A stretch of DNA of 64,000 bases from Pseudarthrobacter sulfonivorans (GCF_024391045.1 NZ_JANFCZ010000015.1:31544-95543); one strand, 5' to 3'; positions 33,504 through 42,835 are shown, counted from the first letter of the stretch. Translations and numbers: made by a program. Notes: generated by a model from the letters alone, not told the origin.

Positions 33504-34646
33504 CTAAATCAGGCTGGCTGCCATGGACTCAATGGTCAACAGCGGAGCAACGTTGGTGGTGGTGATGCGTTGGCGGGCTTTGTTGATGGCGTCCATGCGG
33601 GCAAGCGTGGTCTCCGGGGCGGACCGGCCGGCAAATTCCTCCAGCTCACCCCTGAGTTCAACGTTCACCAGCTCCACACTGTTCCCCAGCTGGATAATGA
33701 GCACGTCCCGGTAAAAGGAAAGCAGGTCCGTGAGGGTCCGGTCCAGCGAATCGGTAATGGACCGCTTCGCCCGGCGTTTCTGGTCCTCTTCCAGTTGCCT
33801 GATCTGGCTGCGCATGGCCGGCGGCAGCGTCCCCGACTCGGGGGCACCCAGGGTGGCGAGCAGCGCGGCCTTCTCGGCGGCGTCGCGCTCTTCATTGGAA
33901 CTGTTGGCTTCCGCTGTGGCGATCTTCACGAGCTTGTCCGCCATCATGACCGCGGCGGTGACCCCGCGCAGCCCCAACGGGAACCGCACTGTTTCCAGCC
34001 TGCGTTCCCTCGCCTCCGGATCGCGCGCCAGGCGGCGGGCAATCCCCACGTGGCTCTGCGCGGCGCGGGCCGCACGTTCGGCGAGGGCCGGTTCCACGCC
34101 GTCGCGCTTCACCAGCAACGCCGCGACGTCGGCAGCCGGGGGCAGTCGCAGGGCCACGGCACGGCAGCGGGAACGGATGGTCACCAGCACGTCCGCGGGC
34201 GACGGCGCGCACAGCATCCAGATGGTCCGCGGGGTGGGCTCCTCGATGGCTTTCAGCAGGACGTTGGTGGTGCGTTCGGCCATGCGGTCGGCGTCTTCCA
34301 CCACAATGATCCGCCACCGCCCCGACGACGGCCGGTTGCCCGCGGCGGACACCAGGTCGCGTGCCTCGTCGATGGTGATGGTGACCTTCTCGGTCCGTAC
34401 AAACGTCACGTCCGAATGCGTCTCGCCGAGGATGGTCAGGCAGGCGTGGCACTCGCCGCAGCCGCGCCGGGTCACGTCCTCCTGATCGCAGTTGAGGGCC
34501 GCCGCGAAAGCCTTCGCAGCGTTGGAACGCCCGGACCCGGGCGGGCCCGTGAACAGCCAGGCGTGGGTCAGACCCTCGCCGAGCGTTGCCTGCCGCAACT
34601 GTTCGACGACGGCGGGCTGGCCCTGGAGGTCGTCCCACACCGTCAC
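33504..34646 (-). CDS. holB: DNA polymerase III subunit delta'
   Basis: 380 residues from the GTG at 34646, which overlaps the tmk stop by four bases; the longer ORF is not supported. Residue order: AAA+ core with WLFTGPPGSGRSN (Walker A with Arg in place of the usual Lys, as in delta' subunits), zinc-binding CGECHACL, VEDADRMAERTTN and an IRSRCRA sensor motif. Delta' is the rigid clamp-loader subunit that helps place the beta clamp on DNA. The tmk-holB pair is the common actinobacterial order. The C-terminal part is the collar domain. Confidence 0.93.
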   Translation of the reverse strand: MTVWDDLQGQPAVVEQLRQATLGEGLTHAWLFTGPPGSGRSNAAKAFAAALNCDQEDVTRRGCGECHACLTILGETHSDVTFVRTEKVTITIDEARDLVSAAGNRPSSGRWRIIVVEDADRMAERTTNVLLKAIEEPTPRTIWMLCAPSPADVLVTIRSRCRAVALRLPPAADVAALLVKRDGVEPALAERAARAAQSHVGIARRLARDPEARERRLETVRFPLGLRGVTAAVMMADKLVKIATAEANSSNEERDAAEKAALLATLGAPESGTLPPAMRSQIRQLEEDQKRRAKRSITDSLDRTLTDLLSFYRDVLIIQLGNSVELVNVELRGELEEFAGRSAPETTLARMDAINKARQRITTTNVAPLLTIESMAASLI

Positions 34647-35299
34647 GCGGCACCCCGCGAAGCCGCGAGCAGGGTATCGATGGAGGCCAGGATCCGCGCC
34701 GCGAGGTCGGGGACAGGCAGGTGGGCGGGCAGCACCAGATAGGTGTCGGGGCGGGCGTCGGCCAGGTCCAGGAAAGCCTGCCGGATGGTGGTGTGGAATT
34801 CGTCCGCTTCGGACTCCAGCCGGTCCTCGGCGGCGTCGCCGGCAGTCCGCCGGCGTCGGCCGTCGGCCGGGTCCACGTCCAACAGCACCGTGAGGTCGGG
34901 CTGGAGGCCCGACGTGGCCCATTCATTGAGCGAACGCACTGCATCAGCGCCAAGATCGCGCCCGGCCCCTTGGTACGCCACGGAGGAATCGATGTAGCGG
35001 TCTGTCAGCACAACGTCACCGCGCTCCAGTGCCGGCCGGATGACCTGGCTGGCGTGGGCAGCGCGCGAAGCTGCAAATATCAGTGCCTCCGTATGGGCAT
35101 CGATATGGCCGTGACCGTGGTCCAGGACCAGCGAACGCAGCTTTTCGCCGATGGGTGTTCCGCCTGGTTCCCGGGTCCGCAGGACCGTCAGTCCGCGGGA
35201 TTCCAGGGCCTCGGCGAGCAGGGCCGCCTGCGTGGATTTCCCGGCGCCGTCACCGCCTTCAAAGGCGATGAAAAGTCCAGGGCTGTTGGTGGTGGTCAC
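34643..35299 (-). CDS. tmk: Thymidylate kinase
   Basis: 218 residues. It starts TTTNSPGLFIAFEGGDGAGKS, giving the P-loop at about 15-23, followed by the DR(Y/H) motif in VLTDRYIDSSVAYQGAGR and the lid region ADGRRRR. It converts dTMP to dTDP for DNA synthesis. It overlaps the holB start by four bases, so the two are translated together. Catalytic residues of the family are all present. Confidence 0.95.
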   Translation of the reverse strand: MTTTNSPGLFIAFEGGDGAGKSTQAALLAEALESRGLTVLRTREPGGTPIGEKLRSLVLDHGHGHIDAHTEALIFAASRAAHASQVIRPALERGDVVLTDRYIDSSVAYQGAGRDLGADAVRSLNEWATSGLQPDLTVLLDVDPADGRRRRTAGDAAEDRLESEADEFHTTIRQAFLDLADARPDTYLVLPAHLPVPDLAARILASIDTLLAASRGAA

Positions 35300-35352
35300 C
35301 GCTCAAGCCTACCGACTTCGGCGGTCCGCGCGCGTCAAAGTACGCTTTCACC

Positions 35353-36543
35353 ATGAGTCTCACGGAACAGCACGCAGCGTCCCTGTCCGCCGAAACCGTG
35401 GTGGTTGCCGCCGGCAGGCCCCCGCGCGAGCATGACGAACCTGTCAACGTCCCCGTTGTGCTGTCCTCGACGTATTTCGGCACCGGGGCCCTGGGGGACG
35501 GCGACCGCGGCTACGGGCGGTACGCCAATCCCACCTGGGATCCCTTTGAAGAGGCCCTGGGTCAGCTGGAAGGGTCCGAATTGCCCGGCCTGCTCTACGC
35601 GTCGGGGCTCGCGGCCGTGAGCTCAGCGCTGTCCCTGCTGCCCGCCGGCGGAGTCCTGGTGATGCCCTCCCACAGCTACGCGGGCTCCCTGGTGATGGCC
35701 AGCGAGATGGCACAGAAAGGGTTCCTGGAGCTCCGGACCGTGGACATTGCGGACACGGACGCGGTCAAGGACCAGCTGGCGCCACAGGGGCCGGGAGCCA
35801 AGGCCGCCAGGATGCTGTGGCTGGAAAGCCCCACCAACCCCATGCTGGGAATCGCCGATATCCGCGAGCTGACCGCCGCAGCACACGCCGTCGGCGCCAT
35901 CGTGGTCACGGACAACACCTTTTCCACTCCCTTGGTCCAGCAGCCGTTGGCCCTCGGCTCGGACGTGGTGTTGCATTCGGTGACGAAATACCTTGCCGGC
36001 CATTCCGACGTCGTCCTCGGTGCCCTGGTGACCTCGAACAAGGACATCCGGGCCGCGCTGCTGCATAACCGGACCATCCACGGCGGCATTGCGGGCCCGT
36101 TCGAGGCCTGGCTGGCGCTGCGCGGACTCCGGACCCTGGCATTGCGGGTGGAACGGTCGCAGGCGTCGGCGGCAGTCCTGGCCGAACGCCTCAACCAACA
36201 TCCCCTGGTCGAAAGCATCCGGTTCCCCGGTCTTCCCACCGATCCGGGCCACGAACGCGCCAAGTCCCAGATGAAGGGCTTCGGCTCGATTGTGTGCGTG
36301 CAGATCGCGCCGGTGGCCGGGCTGAACGGAGCGGACGCCGCGGACAAACTGGTCCGCGCCCTCCAGCTCTGGCTGCCCGCCACCTCATTGGGCGGTGTCG
36401 AGTCCCTCATCGAACGGCGACGCCGGCACACCGCCGAGCCGCTCAGCGTTCCGGAGAACCTGGTGCGGCTGAGCGTCGGCATCGAGAACGTTGAGGACCT
36501 CTGGGCCGATTTGAAGCAGGCGCTGGACTCGCTGGGCCGTTAG
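35353..36543 (+). CDS. Cys/Met metabolism PLP enzyme (cystathionine gamma-synthase or -lyase type)
   Basis: 396 residues from an ATG at 35353, 53 bp from the divergent tmk gene. The type I PLP fold of the Cys/Met family is clear: SSTYFGTGALGDGDRGYGRY, LYASGLAAVS, LWLESPTNPMLGIADI and the PLP-binding lysine K212 in HSVTKYLAGHSDV. The C-terminus has LVRLSVGIENVEDLWADL. Family members make or cleave cystathionine, or convert O-acyl-homoserine and cysteine. The sequence alone does not settle which; a stand-alone position without met or cys genes leaves it open. Confidence 0.88.
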   Translation: MSLTEQHAASLSAETVVVAAGRPPREHDEPVNVPVVLSSTYFGTGALGDGDRGYGRYANPTWDPFEEALGQLEGSELPGLLYASGLAAVSSALSLLPAGGVLVMPSHSYAGSLVMASEMAQKGFLELRTVDIADTDAVKDQLAPQGPGAKAARMLWLESPTNPMLGIADIRELTAAAHAVGAIVVTDNTFSTPLVQQPLALGSDVVLHSVTKYLAGHSDVVLGALVTSNKDIRAALLHNRTIHGGIAGPFEAWLALRGLRTLALRVERSQASAAVLAERLNQHPLVESIRFPGLPTDPGHERAKSQMKGFGSIVCVQIAPVAGLNGADAADKLVRALQLWLPATSLGGVESLIERRRRHTAEPLSVPENLVRLSVGIENVEDLWADLKQALDSLGR

Positions 36544-36552
36544 GCTTGGACG

Positions 36553-36891
36553 GTGGACGGTGAACTGATTATTCGGCCTGTAGAGCAGGCAGTGTTTTTT
36601 ATCCTTGCCCTGGTGGCACTGGCACTTGAGGCGTGGGCGCTGCTGGACTGCATCCGCCACAAGTCCGCCGCCTTCGAAGCCACCGGCAAGCGGACCAAAA
36701 CGTTCTGGCTGGCGCTGACCGGCGGTGCCACGTTCATCGGGGCCATTTCCCTCTTCAGCAGCGGCGGCATCTTCGGCACCCTCGGCCTGTTCGGGCTTGC
36801 GGCCGTAGTGGCCGCGTCCGTCTACTTGGCAGACGTCCGTCCCGCCGTCAAGGATGCGGGCCGGGGCGGCAACCGCCCTTACGGCTGGTGA
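36553..36891 (+). CDS. DUF2516 family membrane protein
   Basis: 112 residues from a GTG, 9 bp behind the PLP enzyme, so probably in the same transcript. Three membrane helices can be drawn (AVFFILALVALALEAWALL, FWLALTGGATFIGAISLF and LGLFGLAAVVAASVYLA). The spacing and the LADVRPAVKD end fit DUF2516, a small actinobacterial family without a known role. Its last 13 bp overlap the convergent methyltransferase gene. Confidence 0.8.
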   Translation: MDGELIIRPVEQAVFFILALVALALEAWALLDCIRHKSAAFEATGKRTKTFWLALTGGATFIGAISLFSSGGIFGTLGLFGLAAVVAASVYLADVRPAVKDAGRGGNRPYGW

Positions 36892-37724
36892 CCGGGCGCC
36901 ACTGAGTTCGGCGCCACCGCTTCCCAGCTGACCGTCAGTTCACCCAGGCGCCACCGCGACGGTCCGTCCTGAACGGGCCACCCGCCGTCGCGCAGTGCCT
37001 TGCACATCGCCTGCCAGCGTTGCCGGCTGCCGAACGATGCCAGCGGCGCTGACTCCAGCCACGCGCGGTCCATCGCCTGCATCAGACGGTGCACCGGTTC
37101 CCCGGGGACGTTGCGATGGATGAGGGCCTTCGGCAGACGCTCGGCAAGGTCCGAGGGCAGGTCAAAGCTGCCGAACCGGACGGCCATGCTCAGGGACAAC
37201 GGCCGTTCAGCGTCGAGGGCAACCCACGTGACGCGGCGGCCGATCTCATCGCACGTCCCGTCAATAAATATCCCGCCGGGGGATAGCCGGCCCTGGACCA
37301 GGCGCCAGATTGCTGCCACGTCAGCCTCTTCGTACTGCCGCAGGACGTTGAAGGCACGCACCAGCACCGGCCGCCCAGGCACCGGCAGTTCGAAGCCGCC
37401 CACCTGGAAGCTCAGCCCCGGCCGTTCCAGCGCCTTCGCCGCACGGACGCGTTCCGGCTCAATCTCGATCCCCACCACGCGCACGTCCGGCCGGGAGGCG
37501 CGGAGGCGGTCAAAAAGTTCGACGGCGGTGGCGGGCGTTGCGCCGTAGCCCAGGTCCACCACCAGCGGGTCCGTGGCCCCGCGGAGGCGCCAGGCCTGGG
37601 GCCCGGTGAGCCAGCGGTCCACACGGCGCATGCGGTTCGGGTTGGTGGTGCCGCGGGTAACGTTTCCCACCGGCTTGCCGCTGCGGGAATGGGGCGCGTT
37701 CACCCGCTCAGCCTTTTGCACCAC
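36879..37724 (-). CDS. Class I SAM-dependent methyltransferase-like protein
   Basis: 281 residues from a GTG. The Rossmann start PLVVDLGYGATPATAVELFD holds the motif I DxGxG segment for S-adenosylmethionine. VVGIEIEPERVRAA is motif II, and the next parts follow the usual order. The N-terminal RGTTNPNRMRRVDRWLTG is characteristic of a conserved actinobacterial group. The substrate is unknown. The gene converges on DUF2516 with a 13-bp overlap, and its start is divergent from gpmA by 63 bp. Confidence 0.75.
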   Translation of the reverse strand: MVQKAERVNAPHSRSGKPVGNVTRGTTNPNRMRRVDRWLTGPQAWRLRGATDPLVVDLGYGATPATAVELFDRLRASRPDVRVVGIEIEPERVRAAKALERPGLSFQVGGFELPVPGRPVLVRAFNVLRQYEEADVAAIWRLVQGRLSPGGIFIDGTCDEIGRRVTWVALDAERPLSLSMAVRFGSFDLPSDLAERLPKALIHRNVPGEPVHRLMQAMDRAWLESAPLASFGSRQRWQAMCKALRDGGWPVQDGPSRWRLGELTVSWEAVAPNSVAPGHQP

Positions 37725-37787
37725 GGCCCAACTTTATCCCCGTAACGCAGGGCAGGCTGCAGCGTGCCCTCCGCTAGGATGAAAATC

Positions 37788-38534
37788 ATGACTTACAAGC
37801 TGATTCTGCTGCGCCACGGCCACAGCGAATGGAACGCCAAGAACCTGTTCACCGGCTGGGTGGACGTTGACCTCAACGATCAGGGCCGCGAGGAAGCAGC
37901 CCGTGGTGGTGAGCTCCTGGTGGAGAACAACATCCTCCCCGACGTCCTGTACACGTCACTTCTCAGGCGCGCCATCAACACCGCCAACATCACCCTGGAC
38001 AAGGCTGATCGCGGCTGGATCCCCGTCAAGCGTGACTGGCGGCTGAACGAACGCCACTACGGCGCCCTGCAGGGCAAGGACAAGGCCCAGACCCTGGCCG
38101 AATTCGGCGAAGAGCAGTTCATGGAATGGCGCCGCAGCTACGACACCCCGCCGCCGCCCCTCTCGGATGACAGCGAGTTCTCCCAGGCCCACGATCCCCG
38201 TTACGCGGACCTCGGCGACGCCCTGCCGCGCACCGAGTGCCTCAAGGACGTCCTGATGCGCCTGCTGCCCTACTGGGAATCGGACATCAAGGAAGACCTG
38301 AAGGCCGGCAAGACCGTCCTGGTCACCGCCCACGGCAACTCCCTTCGCGCACTGGTCAAGCACCTGGACGGCATCAGCGACGACGCCATCGCCAGCCTGA
38401 ACATCCCCACCGGAATCCCGCTGGTCTACGACCTCGACGAGGACTTCCAGCCCATCAAGCCGGGCGGCACCTACCTGGACCCCGAGGCCGCTGCCGAGGC
38501 CATCCTGGCAGTTGCCAACCAGGGCAAGAAATAA
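37788..38534 (+). CDS. gpmA: 2,3-bisphosphoglycerate-dependent phosphoglycerate mutase
   Basis: 248 residues from the ATG at 37788, preceded by aggatg. The catalytic [10 protein letters not shown] carries the phosphohistidine, with the family signature [30 protein letters not shown] and [14 protein letters not shown] following. It interconverts 3- and 2-phosphoglycerate in glycolysis. Length and all catalytic residues agree with GpmA. It ends before a strong palindrome shared with phoU. Confidence 0.96.
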   Translation: MTYKLILLRHGHSEWNAKNLFTGWVDVDLNDQGREEAARGGELLVENNILPDVLYTSLLRRAINTANITLDKADRGWIPVKRDWRLNERHYGALQGKDKAQTLAEFGEEQFMEWRRSYDTPPPPLSDDSEFSQAHDPRYADLGDALPRTECLKDVLMRLLPYWESDIKEDLKAGKTVLVTAHGNSLRALVKHLDGISDDAIASLNIPTGIPLVYDLDEDFQPIKPGGTYLDPEAAAEAILAVANQGKK

Positions 38535-38549
38535 AGCAAAGCAGCCATC

Positions 38550-38592
38550 ACGACGGCGGGCCGGTCACCTGAGGTGACCGGCCCGCCGTCGT
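38550..38592. terminator. Perfect 21-bp stem between gpmA and phoU
   Basis: Arms 38550-38570 and 38572-38592 are exact inverted copies around one base. It lies between two convergent stops (38534 and 38611), as a bidirectional terminator should. Only a weak T-rich stretch follows on the minus strand. Confidence 0.7.
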
Positions 38593-38610
38593 ACGCGGTG
38601 CAGTTCGGGG

Positions 38611-39264
38611 CTAGAAGCCCTGGGGCTGCCATTCGCCGGTCACCAGGTAGGTGACCTTGCGTGCCACGGAGACGCCGTGGTCGGCGAACCGTTCGAAGTA
38701 GCGGCTCGCCAGGGCAACGTCCACGGTGGTGGCGGGGGACTCGGCCCAATCGGGCGAAGCGATGGCCTTGAAGACGCTCAGGTGAAGATCGTCAATGGTG
38801 CTGTTGGCCTTGAGGATGTCGCGGGCCACTTCGAGATCCCGGGATTCCAGGAGCACGGTGAGTTTGTCCGCGATCAGCTGGTCGAGCTCAGCCATCTGCT
38901 TGAACGTGTCCGTCATGGAGGCGGGGATCACGTTGGAGGGGAAGCGCAGCCGGGCCAGCTGGGCGACGTGCCGGGCAAGGTCGCCCATGCGCTCCAGCGA
39001 CGCGCTCATCCGCAGTGAGCCGACGATCATGCGCAGATCGCTGGCTACCGGGCCCTGCAGGGCGAGGATGTCGATGGCGCGCTCATCCAGGCTGTTCTGC
39101 AGGAAATCGATGCGGGCGTCAGCTGCAATGACGTCTTCGGCCAGGTCAACGTCCGCAACCTGGAATGAGGTGGTGGCCTTCTCCATGGCCTCGCTGACCA
39201 ACTTGGAGATCTCAACCAGCTGCTCACCGACCTGAGCCAGCTCTTCCTGAAAAACCTTACGCAC
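38611..39264 (-). CDS. phoU: Phosphate transport regulator PhoU
   Basis: 217 residues from the GTG at 39264, which has aaagga upstream; the longer ORF is not supported. The two three-helix PhoU repeats are plain (FQEELAQVGEQLVEISKLVS and ...MAELDQLIADKLTVLLES), with metal-binding regions RISF-like FERFADHGVSVAR at the end. PhoU couples phosphate transporter state to the sensor kinase and keeps the phosphate regulon off in plenty. It is divergent from senX3, the typical arrangement in actinobacteria. Confidence 0.95.
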   Translation of the reverse strand: MRKVFQEELAQVGEQLVEISKLVSEAMEKATTSFQVADVDLAEDVIAADARIDFLQNSLDERAIDILALQGPVASDLRMIVGSLRMSASLERMGDLARHVAQLARLRFPSNVIPASMTDTFKQMAELDQLIADKLTVLLESRDLEVARDILKANSTIDDLHLSVFKAIASPDWAESPATTVDVALASRYFERFADHGVSVARKVTYLVTGEWQPQGF

Positions 39265-39358
39265 GGGGGCGTCCTTTCTCTGGAATTCCGGCCCCCGAAG
39301 GCAGACGGAATTCATGTCGCCGTTCGGCACTCCAACCCGTAACTCTGCCAGCGTGCGG

Positions 39359-39396
39359 TGAACGAACACTCTCTTGTAGATGAACGTTAGCTGAAC
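39359..39396. promoter_or_regulatory. Candidate PHO box between phoU and senX3
   Basis: TGAAC occurs at 39359-39363, 39381-39385 and 39392-39396, spaced 22 and 11 bp. An 11-bp period puts the sites on one face of DNA, the layout of PhoP/RegX3-type tandem boxes. The location fits self-control of this divergent pair; position 39370 in the series lacks the motif. Confidence 0.5.
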
Positions 39397-39456
39397 CGTC
39401 TGTGCAATGGTCCCGGACGCACCGGCAGGCCACTAACCACAGCATAAGCTGGAGTC

Positions 39457-40674
39457 GTGGATCCTATGCTCATCGGTGTCATCGCCGGCCTCGTCGGCCT
39501 GGCGCTCGGCACCTTTGGCGTGCTCGCCTTCAGGGTCAGTGAAAAGCAGCGCCAACTTGCCGACGTCGACGAGGATGAGCTCGCCCTGCCGAAGGGCGCC
39601 GCGGAGGTACTGGCCGTGGTTGGCCGGGCCTTCGTGGTGGTGGACGCCATTGATGGAGTGGTGCGGGCCAGTCCCGCAGCGTACGCCTACGGCCTGGTCC
39701 GCGGACACACTGTGGTCCACAAAGAGCTCCTGGACATGACAGCCGGGGTTCGCCGCGACGGCGTGATCCTGGAGAAAAAGCTCGAACTCCCGCGCGGCCC
39801 GCTGGGCCAGGGCACCATCATTGTGCAGGTGCGTGCTGCCATGCTGGGCGAGGAATACATCCTCCTGCTGGCCGACGACCGCACAGAGATCACCCGGACG
39901 GAAGAGATCCGCAACGACTTCGTGGCCAACGTCTCCCACGAGTTGAAGACCCCGGTGGGGGCGATTTCCCTGCTGGCGGAGGCGCTGGAATCTTCGGCAG
40001 ATGACGAACAGGCTGTCCGCCGGTTCGCCAAACGCATGCACAAGGAATCAGGCCGGCTTGCTGCCCTGGTCCAGGACATCATCGAGCTCTCCCGGCTCCA
40101 AGGCGCCAACGTGTCCCAGGGGGGCAGCGCAGTGGATATCAACGCCGTCATCGCCGAAGCGGTGGACCGCTCCCAGCTGCCCGCTGAAAGCAAGAAGATC
40201 AAGATCGTGGTCGGTGAACACGCAGACGCCAGAGTTTATGGGGACCGGGACCTGCTCGTTACTGCGCTGCGGAACCTGATCGATAACGCCATCCGCTATT
40301 CGCCGGAAAACACCAAAGTGGGCGTGGGCGTCCGGGTCAAGGACGGACTCATCGCCGTGTCCGTCACGGACCAGGGCGAAGGGATGACCCCGGAGGACCA
40401 GGAACGCGTCTTTGAGCGCTTCTACCGCGTGGACGCAGCACGGTCCCGCCACACCGGCGGCACGGGCCTGGGCCTGAGCATCGTCAAGCACGTTGCATCG
40501 AACCATGGCGGTGAGGTGACGTTGTGGTCCCGGCCCGGACAGGGGTCCACCTTCACCCTGAGGCTCCCCGAGATGGAGAGCCAGGACGAAGCCGATACTC
40601 CAGTTGTCAAAGATCGAGCCGTACCCGAGCGTGTTACAGAGCGCGGCGTACATGAGCAAGGAGCCAGCGCTTGA
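39457..40674 (+). CDS. senX3: Sensor histidine kinase SenX3
   Basis: 405 residues. A single N-terminal membrane helix (LIGVIAGLVGLALGTFGVLA) is followed by a PAS-like domain at about 50-140. The HisKA domain has VSHELKTP with H161, and the HATPase domain shows NLIDNAIRYS, DQGEGM and GTGLGLSIV. This is the phosphate-sensing kinase of actinobacteria, held off by PhoU when phosphate is ample. Start GTG at 39457; an ATG nine bases on is an alternative. The stop overlaps regX3 by four bases. Confidence 0.93.
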   Translation: MDPMLIGVIAGLVGLALGTFGVLAFRVSEKQRQLADVDEDELALPKGAAEVLAVVGRAFVVVDAIDGVVRASPAAYAYGLVRGHTVVHKELLDMTAGVRRDGVILEKKLELPRGPLGQGTIIVQVRAAMLGEEYILLLADDRTEITRTEEIRNDFVANVSHELKTPVGAISLLAEALESSADDEQAVRRFAKRMHKESGRLAALVQDIIELSRLQGANVSQGGSAVDINAVIAEAVDRSQLPAESKKIKIVVGEHADARVYGDRDLLVTALRNLIDNAIRYSPENTKVGVGVRVKDGLIAVSVTDQGEGMTPEDQERVFERFYRVDAARSRHTGGTGLGLSIVKHVASNHGGEVTLWSRPGQGSTFTLRLPEMESQDEADTPVVKDRAVPERVTERGVHEQGASA

Positions 40675-41351
40675 GCAGGATTTTGATTGTCGAGGACGAG
40701 GAGTCGTTCAGCGACCCGTTGTCCTATTTGCTGGGCAAGGAAGGATTCGAGGTCGAAGTCGTGGACAACGGCCTCGACGCGATCACCGAGTTTGACCGGA
40801 ACGGGGCGGACCTTGTCCTCCTGGACCTGCAACTGCCCGGCCTGCCCGGAACCGAAGTTTGCCGCCAGTTGCGCCAGCGGTCCGGTGTTCCGGTCATCAT
40901 GCTGACGGCCAAGGACTCGGAGATCGACAAGGTGGTGGGCCTCGAGTTGGGGGCCGATGACTATGTCACCAAGCCTTATTCCTCGCGTGAACTGGTGGCC
41001 CGGGTGCGGGCCGTGCTCCGCCGTCAGGGTGAGCCTGAAGAGCTGATCTCCGCCACGGTGCAGGCAGGGCCTGTCCGCATGGACATCGAGCGGCACGTGG
41101 TCAGCGTGGACGGCGAGCAGGTCCTCCTGCCGTTGAAGGAATTCGAGCTACTGGAAATGCTGCTGCGGAATTCCGGCCGGGTGCTGACCCGCGGCCAGCT
41201 AATCGACAGGGTCTGGGGCTCCGACTACGTGGGGGACACCAAAACCCTCGATGTGCACGTCAAACGGCTCCGCGGGAAGATCGAGCCGGACCCGTCGGCA
41301 CCGCGCTACCTGGTGACGGTCCGCGGTCTGGGCTACAAGTTCGAGCCGTAG
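40671..41351 (+). CDS. regX3: Response regulator RegX3
   Basis: 226 residues starting at TTG, coupled to senX3 by an overlap. The receiver has acidic residues in IVEDEES, the phospho-acceptor D52 in LVLLDLQLPG, and K in TKPYSSREL. The OmpR-type winged helix starts near 130 (VVSVDGEQVLLPLKEFELLE) and ends in YLVTVRGLGYKFEP. It activates phosphate-scavenging genes on phosphorylation by SenX3. The candidate boxes at 39359-39396 would be its own control site. Confidence 0.95.
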   Translation: MSRILIVEDEESFSDPLSYLLGKEGFEVEVVDNGLDAITEFDRNGADLVLLDLQLPGLPGTEVCRQLRQRSGVPVIMLTAKDSEIDKVVGLELGADDYVTKPYSSRELVARVRAVLRRQGEPEELISATVQAGPVRMDIERHVVSVDGEQVLLPLKEFELLEMLLRNSGRVLTRGQLIDRVWGSDYVGDTKTLDVHVKRLRGKIEPDPSAPRYLVTVRGLGYKFEP

Positions 41352-41379
41352 AGCGCAGGCCTTAGGCCGACGGCCTACG

Positions 41380-41450
41380 GCCTGCGCCTCCGCCTAAGCC
41401 TGACGCTGGCGCCTCAACCCGCGCTGGCGCGGCAACCCGCGTTGGCACGG
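41380..41450. repeat. Short tandem repeat after regX3
   Basis: Units of about 18 bp read caacccgcgctggcgcgg and caacccgcgttggcacgg in tandem near 41415-41450, with a more distant copy (gcctgacgctggcgcc) before. The region also has several gcctacggcc-like copies from 41360. It lies between regX3 and its terminator. Confidence 0.5.
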
Positions 41451-41451
41451 C

Positions 41452-41487
41452 AAAAAGGAGGGGCTCCCCTGGGAGCCCCTCCTTTTT
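41452..41487. terminator. Strong bidirectional terminator
   Basis: aaaaaggaggggctccc (41452-41468) pairs exactly with the copy at 41471-41487 around ct. Each side ends in five T on its own strand, so it serves both regX3 and the convergent lipoprotein gene. Confidence 0.88.
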
Positions 41488-41512
41488 GCGTTTGCCTGGT
41501 TGCTGTGCCGGC

Positions 41513-42091
41513 CTAGTGCGCTGCCGCTGAGGCAGTTGCCGAGGCGGTTGCCGAGGCCGACGGCGACGGCGTGGGTGAGGCGGATCCGGTCGGTTCGCTG
41601 CCTGCCGGGAGGTACTCCTTGTACTCGGGCAGCGTGGCGTCCAGGACGGGCATCTCTACAGTCTTTGTGACGTTGGTGCCGTCTTCGGCAACCTTGATGT
41701 TCACGAGGGATCCGGGAATGCCGCCGCTCGTGCTGAGGATGGCCGCGTCCGTGGACTGGTTGAGCAGGGTGTAGGAGTTTGCCTTCACCGGCACCTGCGT
41801 CTGGGAGCCCTTGGCGCCGTTGACCGTGAGCTTGACGTCCTGCGAAGACGAGTTGTACACGGCACCAATCAGGCGGCCCGGCTTGTCCGCGCCGGCCGAG
41901 ACGATCAGCATGTTCCGCAGCTGCAGGGGTCCAAGATCCGCGCGGATGCCGTCGGAGGAGGAGTACTGGTGAGTGGTCTGCTGGGGGGTGATGTAGCCGC
42001 AGCCGGTCATCGTCGCCAAGCCCAGGGCCAGGGCTCCTGCCGCCAGTGCCAGTTTGCCGCTCTGGGCCCGGTTCATCGCAGTGAAACGCAC
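41513..42091 (-). CDS. Probable lipoprotein with Ser/Ala-rich tail
   Basis: 192 residues from the GTG at 42091, chosen because aaggag lies 8 bases upstream. A signal ends in a lipobox (LATMTGC) at about 20-26, so the mature chain is lipid-anchored outside. The middle (LRNMLIVSAGADKPGRLIGA, DVKLTVNGAKGSQTQV) resembles a small beta-sandwich, close to proteins said to bind copper or other ligands in the envelope. The tail is a low-complexity Ser/Ala/Thr/Pro run (SPTPSPSASATASAT). Function unknown. Confidence 0.75.
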   Translation of the reverse strand: MRFTAMNRAQSGKLALAAGALALGLATMTGCGYITPQQTTHQYSSSDGIRADLGPLQLRNMLIVSAGADKPGRLIGAVYNSSSQDVKLTVNGAKGSQTQVPVKANSYTLLNQSTDAAILSTSGGIPGSLVNIKVAEDGTNVTKTVEMPVLDATLPEYKEYLPAGSEPTGSASPTPSPSASATASATASAAAH

Positions 42092-42346
42092 GTCACGTAC
42101 TCCTTGGGAATGTGGAAACATTATTCAGCCATAGCCTAGCGGCAATCGGCCTCAAACGAGGATTCCGGGGAGTCACATCGTCCTTGGCACGGGGCCCGGC
42201 ATGCACTATTATCCGCATCCGTCAAGGGGCTGGAGGGGGTCGATTCGGCCCATTTTCCGCGTATTTACGGGGTTCCGGGGCCCGTTCCGGGCCAGTCATA
42301 TGCCTGAATCGTGATAAACTGGTCTGCGGGAAAGGGGAATGTTTAC

Positions 42347-42829
42347 ATGGTATTTGAGGTCGGCGAGACAGTAGTTTACCCTCACCACGGTGCAGCAAAA
42401 ATTGAAGAAATCAAGATGCGCACCGTCAAGGGCGAAGAGAAGATGTATCTCAAGCTCAAGGTGGCTCAGGGTGATCTGACCATTGAAGTTCCAGCAGAGA
42501 ACGTTGACCTGGTTGGGGTCCGTGACGTAGTGGGCAAGGAAGGCCTGGAGCACGTATTCGACGTACTCCGTGCCGAGTTCACTGAAGAGCCCACCAACTG
42601 GTCACGCAGATACAAGGCAAATCTGGAGAAGCTTGCTTCCGGTGACGTCATCAAGGTAGCAGAGGTTGTCCGCGACCTCTGGCGCCGGGATCACGATCGG
42701 GGCCTTTCCGCAGGTGAGAAGCGCATGCTGGCCAAGGCCCGGCAGATTCTGATTTCAGAACTCGCTTTGGCTGAAAAGACCGACGAAGAGAAGGCGGCAA
42801 GCGTTCTCGACGAGGTCCTGGCTTCCTAA
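42347..42829 (+). CDS. carD: CarD family transcriptional regulator
   Basis: 160 residues from the ATG at 42347, preceded by aaagggg. The CarD domain starts [20 protein letters not shown], the part that binds RNA polymerase beta, and the C-terminal helices contain [20 protein letters not shown]. CarD stabilises open complexes at rRNA and many other promoters in actinobacteria. A GATAAACT-like -10 about 30 bp upstream may be the promoter. It is followed by a clear terminator; the IspD gene starts after it. Confidence 0.95.
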   Translation: MVFEVGETVVYPHHGAAKIEEIKMRTVKGEEKMYLKLKVAQGDLTIEVPAENVDLVGVRDVVGKEGLEHVFDVLRAEFTEEPTNWSRRYKANLEKLASGDVIKVAEVVRDLWRRDHDRGLSAGEKRMLAKARQILISELALAEKTDEEKAASVLDEVLAS

Positions 42830-42835
42830 GAATTG

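Noticed and set aside
33892..34953. 353-codon ORF overlapping holB and tmk
   Set aside because: Out-of-frame shadow of two well-defined genes.
41513..41600. Repeat-like DNA at the end of the lipoprotein gene
   Set aside because: It codes a low-complexity Ser/Ala tail, so codon repetition explains it; not a separate repeat element.
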